DNA of 64,000 nucleotides from BOKV01 sp049289295 (GTDB lineage: Bacteria; Pseudomonadota; Alphaproteobacteria; Rhizobiales; Rhizobiaceae), in NCBI GenBank assembly GCA_049289295.1, contig JBATLL010000075.1, forward strand, positions 384,947 through 448,946, in the 5' to 3' direction. The number at the start of each line of letters is the position of its first letter. Positions within the stretch are counted from its first letter, which is position 1. Shown piece by piece: positions 60,599 to 64,000 of this stretch. The position numbers were made by a program, and so were the translations under genes. The notes under the pieces are model-generated. The model saw only the letters and a list, made by a program, of their open reading frames with translations. It did not search any database and had not been told where the DNA came from.

Positions 60599-62500
60599 TC
60601 AGTTCTGGGCGACTTTCTGATCCTGGCCGGACCCGACAAGATCGTCGATACGTTCCCGCTCCAGGTTGAATTCCGCAAGTTCGGTACCCTTGAGCACCCT
60701 GCCTTGCGGCAAGCGGATGCGCATCGGATCGACCTTGGTACCGTTGACGATGACTTCGTAGTGAAGGTGGGGACCGGTCGAAAGGCCGGTGGAGCCGACA
60801 TAGCCGATAATCTGGCCTTGCCGGACACGAGCACCGCTATGGACTTCCTTGGAAATTGCGCTCTGGTGCGAATAGGAAGTGACGTAGCCATTCGCGTGAC
60901 GGATACGCGTCTGCTTTCCGTATCCCGATTCCCAGCCTGCGCTTTCGACAGTTCCGTTACCTGCGGCAAGGATCGGCGTGCCGCGCGGCGCGGCCCAGTC
61001 GACGCCCCAGTGCATTTTCCTGTATTTCAGAATCGGATGCCAGCGCGATCCGAAGGGTGAGCGGAAACGGCCATTTGGAACGGGCTGGCGCAGCAGGAAT
61101 TTCTTCGAACTCTTGCCATTTTCATCGAAATAGTCGACGCGACCGGTTTCCGCATCGCGAAAGCGATAATATTTGCGGGTCACCGAGCCAAGCTTCACTG
61201 AGGCATACAGAATTTCGGAATTTTCCGTTGGCTGCTTGTTGTCGTCTTCCAGCGAAACGAAGATCTTCAGTTCGTCGGACGGCGAGATGGCAGTGTTGAA
61301 ATCCACGTCGAAAGCAAAGATGCGAATGAGCTGGCGGGTCAGGTCGGTTCCCAGGCCCTCGGATAGTGCGGCGCGATAGACGCCATCATAGGTGGAGGGC
61401 ATGCGCCCGCTGGAAATCAACTGGCGAGCCTGTTCAGTCGTTCCGACTTGCGGGATGGGAGCGGGCTCGTTTGCATAGACGAACCTTCCATCGTCTGCGC
61501 GTGCAATCGAAACAAGGTGGGTGGAGCCGCGGAACACGCTTACCCTGCTGGCCTTGCGCGGCGTTTCCTCGGTAGCACCAGCCGGAATCTCGAAAGCGAT
61601 GCGCAGGCGGTCTTCCGGCTTGAAACTGTCTGAACCAAGATCGCTTTCCAGGACCTTTTCCAGAATGCCTGCTTCAGCCTCGTCGAGTCCCTCGGCATCG
61701 AGGATGCGCGATATCTTGGCTTCCGTGCGAACGCGCACCACGCGCTCTTCATAATTGACGCCCGGATAGGCATTTGCGCCGACCTTGTTGCGCACCGTCA
61801 CGTTTTCAGCCGTGATGGTGACACCGGCCTGGCTCAGAAAGCCCGAGTCCTGAAGAGAGAATCGGCCAGGATCGAAATAGGAAAGGGCTGCAACCGATGT
61901 TGCGCCCGTATCGAGGGCGGGGGCCGCGTTTCGTACGAGTTCCTCAACATCGCTGCTGCGCTGGCGCGGAGCCTTGGCGACGTTCGGATTGGACTGGTCG
62001 AATTCCATGACCTTGATGGCAATTTCCGATTCGACATCCGCGCCATATATAAGGTCGCTGGACTTGGCGAGCGTCTCGGCTGCACCAGATTCGGCAAATA
62101 CGGCCAGCGGATCGAATGTTGGATAATCGAAGTCCCGTTTGGGAGCCACTGCCAGGGGCGTTGAAATCTTCAGGAAGGGGCGGACCTTCACGACGTTGCG
62201 GTCGCCTTCTCGCGAAACCGTCGAGACCATCATGACGGATGAGTCGCTGGCGCTTTGCACTCTTGCGATGCCTGGTCTGTCGCCAAGATCGAGGGAAAGG
62301 TCTTCGCGTGTGTCGCGGCCTGCAGATTCATATGCCTGGGCGGGGAGGGCGAGCTGCTGGCGTCCTTCAAGCGCTGCATATAGTGCGCCGCCCATTAGGA
62401 ATACCGATGTAAGGCCTGTCAGTATGGTGCCGCTCAGCCACCGAAGGCTCACAGCCCGCCGGTCCGGCGCCCGGGTACTTGCCGCATTGAGCGGTTGCAT
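60599..62500 (-). CDS. M23-family (LytM) peptidoglycan endopeptidase-like protein
   Basis: 633-residue envelope protein: an N-terminal cytoplasmic stretch, one membrane helix (LSGTILTGLTSVFLMGGALYA), a long region of low identity with SurA/OapA-like helices, and a C-terminal LytM domain with HWGVDWAAPRGTPILAAGNG and HLHYEVIVNG, so the zinc ligands H...D and HxH are present. ATG at 62500 has GGGAG 5 bases ahead; an ATG at 62527 lacks one. Likely cleaves murein cross-links or activates amidases. Confidence 0.88.
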   Translation of the reverse strand: MQPLNAASTRAPDRRAVSLRWLSGTILTGLTSVFLMGGALYAALEGRQQLALPAQAYESAGRDTREDLSLDLGDRPGIARVQSASDSSVMMVSTVSREGDRNVVKVRPFLKISTPLAVAPKRDFDYPTFDPLAVFAESGAAETLAKSSDLIYGADVESEIAIKVMEFDQSNPNVAKAPRQRSSDVEELVRNAAPALDTGATSVAALSYFDPGRFSLQDSGFLSQAGVTITAENVTVRNKVGANAYPGVNYEERVVRVRTEAKISRILDAEGLDEAEAGILEKVLESDLGSDSFKPEDRLRIAFEIPAGATEETPRKASRVSVFRGSTHLVSIARADDGRFVYANEPAPIPQVGTTEQARQLISSGRMPSTYDGVYRAALSEGLGTDLTRQLIRIFAFDVDFNTAISPSDELKIFVSLEDDNKQPTENSEILYASVKLGSVTRKYYRFRDAETGRVDYFDENGKSSKKFLLRQPVPNGRFRSPFGSRWHPILKYRKMHWGVDWAAPRGTPILAAGNGTVESAGWESGYGKQTRIRHANGYVTSYSHQSAISKEVHSGARVRQGQIIGYVGSTGLSTGPHLHYEVIVNGTKVDPMRIRLPQGRVLKGTELAEFNLERERIDDLVGSGQDQKVAQN

Positions 62501-62779
62501 GTCTCCCAGAAATCCGGATTCAGGCATTCGATTCAGCTTTTCCGATCGTTACAGCCCCGTATGAGCTGATGATTGCGCCGACAGTGCGGCCCATTGTTAG
62601 TAAGCAATGGGGGGCTGTGTCCAGACCATTGCCTGTTGCACTGGTTTTGTGTCCTCCGGGAGCACTAGACAACCCGCTACGGCGTTGCGCAGGAATGCGG
62701 CCTGACCGTGGCATTTGCCGGGAAAAACAGCTTCGAAAGACAGTGACTTAAAAAGTTCAAGATTTTCTGTAATTCGGTG

Positions 62780-62808
62780 TTGACAGTCGGAGAGAGGCAG
62801 GACTATAT
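62780..62808 (+). promoter_or_regulatory. rRNA operon promoter
   Basis: TTGACA (62780-62785), 17-base spacer, CTATAT (62803-62808), a perfect match to the alphaproteobacterial consensus. It sets transcription about 420 bases upstream of 16S. Nothing coding lies between the M23 gene start and this promoter. CarD, encoded in this window, is known to act at such promoters. Confidence 0.92.
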
Positions 62809-62814
62809 ACGCCT

Positions 62815-63237
62815 CACAACGAGGGCGGCGCGCCGCTGGCGACAAAATCGCTCGCTCTTGCACAATCCAGAGAAATAGCACTGAGGTGCGTTTTTCGAAG
62901 GGCTGCCGAGCCCCCTGACCCGCTTGCGGGAAGAGGAGGCGAGGCAACGTTGCTGTGAATGCAGCACCGGATCTTTGACAAGTGAATATGAAGAAAGAGA
63001 AACGTGGGTGGCGGAGTTCCTGCTGGACACGTGGTCGTTATTCCTTCGACTGCGATGTCCGAAGAGACTTTGGCTAACACGTTTCGAGAATGTTACAAAC
63101 ACGTCAATCTGGGCTTCGTGCCTGTGGTTGATGGTGTGATATGTTCTCGTCAATTATCGCTGCGAAAGCAGCGGTTTTAAATGCGTGACCAGACATGCAA
63201 TGCGCATGTCTTATTAGCCGATCAAAATCTCAAGTTT
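62815..63237 (+). ncRNA. 16S rRNA leader
   Basis: About 420 bases of untranslated pre-rRNA. Seen: a 12-base palindrome GCGGCGCGCCGC (62825-62836) just after the start, a boxA-like ATCTTTGACA (62971-62980), a GNRA hairpin CGCTGC-GAAA-GCAGCG (63158-63173) followed by GTTTT, and a second hairpin AGACATGC (63191-63198) / GCATGTCT (63204-63211). BoxA supports antitermination by Nus factors; the hairpins are probably processing sites. Confidence 0.75.

Positions 63238-64000
<763 letters not shown>

Overview
The window looks like a chromosomal segment of an alphaproteobacterium, probably of the order Hyphomicrobiales (Rhizobiales). The basis is the start of a 16S rRNA gene at the right edge, the gene content (RpoH2-type sigma factor, CarD, CobS/CobT, PtsP, LivHMGFJ, DUF4167, Suv3-like helicase) and the characteristic alphaproteobacterial gene order. 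GC content is high, genes are tightly packed, ATGA/GTGA start-stop overlaps are common, and several convergent pairs are separated by only 3-15 bases. No insertion sequence, prophage, CRISPR array or integrated element was seen. Nothing here was checked by database search; family names come from motif recognition.

Bases 1-9608 form a catabolic island on the + strand: a cytochrome P450 (cut by the left edge), a complete branched-chain-type ABC importer (livH, livM, livG, livF, livJ), an AMP-forming acyl-CoA ligase, a short-chain dehydrogenase and an enoyl-CoA hydratase. The set suggests uptake, CoA activation and beta-oxidation-like breakdown of an unidentified carboxylic acid. A convergent alpha/beta hydrolase follows. 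Bases 10654-15185 encode a three-subunit molybdenum oxidoreductase resembling cytoplasmic sulfite dehydrogenase SoeABC, followed by a RidA-family protein, a PfkB sugar kinase and a tRNA-Arg(CCT).

Bases 16921-31949 hold housekeeping and envelope genes: ugd, an M48 metalloprotease lipoprotein, rpoH2, carD, fdxA, an S4-domain protein, a Suv3-like helicase, a DUF3108 protein, rpmB with a clear promoter, a YhhQ-type queuosine-precursor transporter, cobT, cobS, a J-domain protein and bolA. Bases 31955-45792 carry a CorC-like protein, aroB, aroK, a 49-residue membrane peptide, xerD, accA, an L,D-transpeptidase, a ferritin-like protein, secA with a large in-frame insertion, a parvulin isomerase, argJ, a GNAT acetyltransferase and mutT.

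Bases 45884-46750 contain three small pilin-like genes: one divergent member and two tandem Flp pilins. The segment 46754-62500 has an NDUFAF5-like methyltransferase, comF, grxC, a nitrilase-family amidase, a DUF1178 protein, ubiG, lysC, ptsP, prfA, prmC, a DUF4167 protein, clpB with a heat-shock-like promoter, and an M23 peptidase. The window ends in an rRNA operon: strong promoter, a leader of about 430 bases with a boxA-like element and two perfect hairpins, then the first 760 or so bases of 16S rRNA.

The most unusual sequence is an insertion of about 131 residues in SecA immediately before the Walker B motif. The pilin trio, the degenerate SAM-binding region of the NDUFAF5-like protein and several operator-like dyads are further items worth checking.
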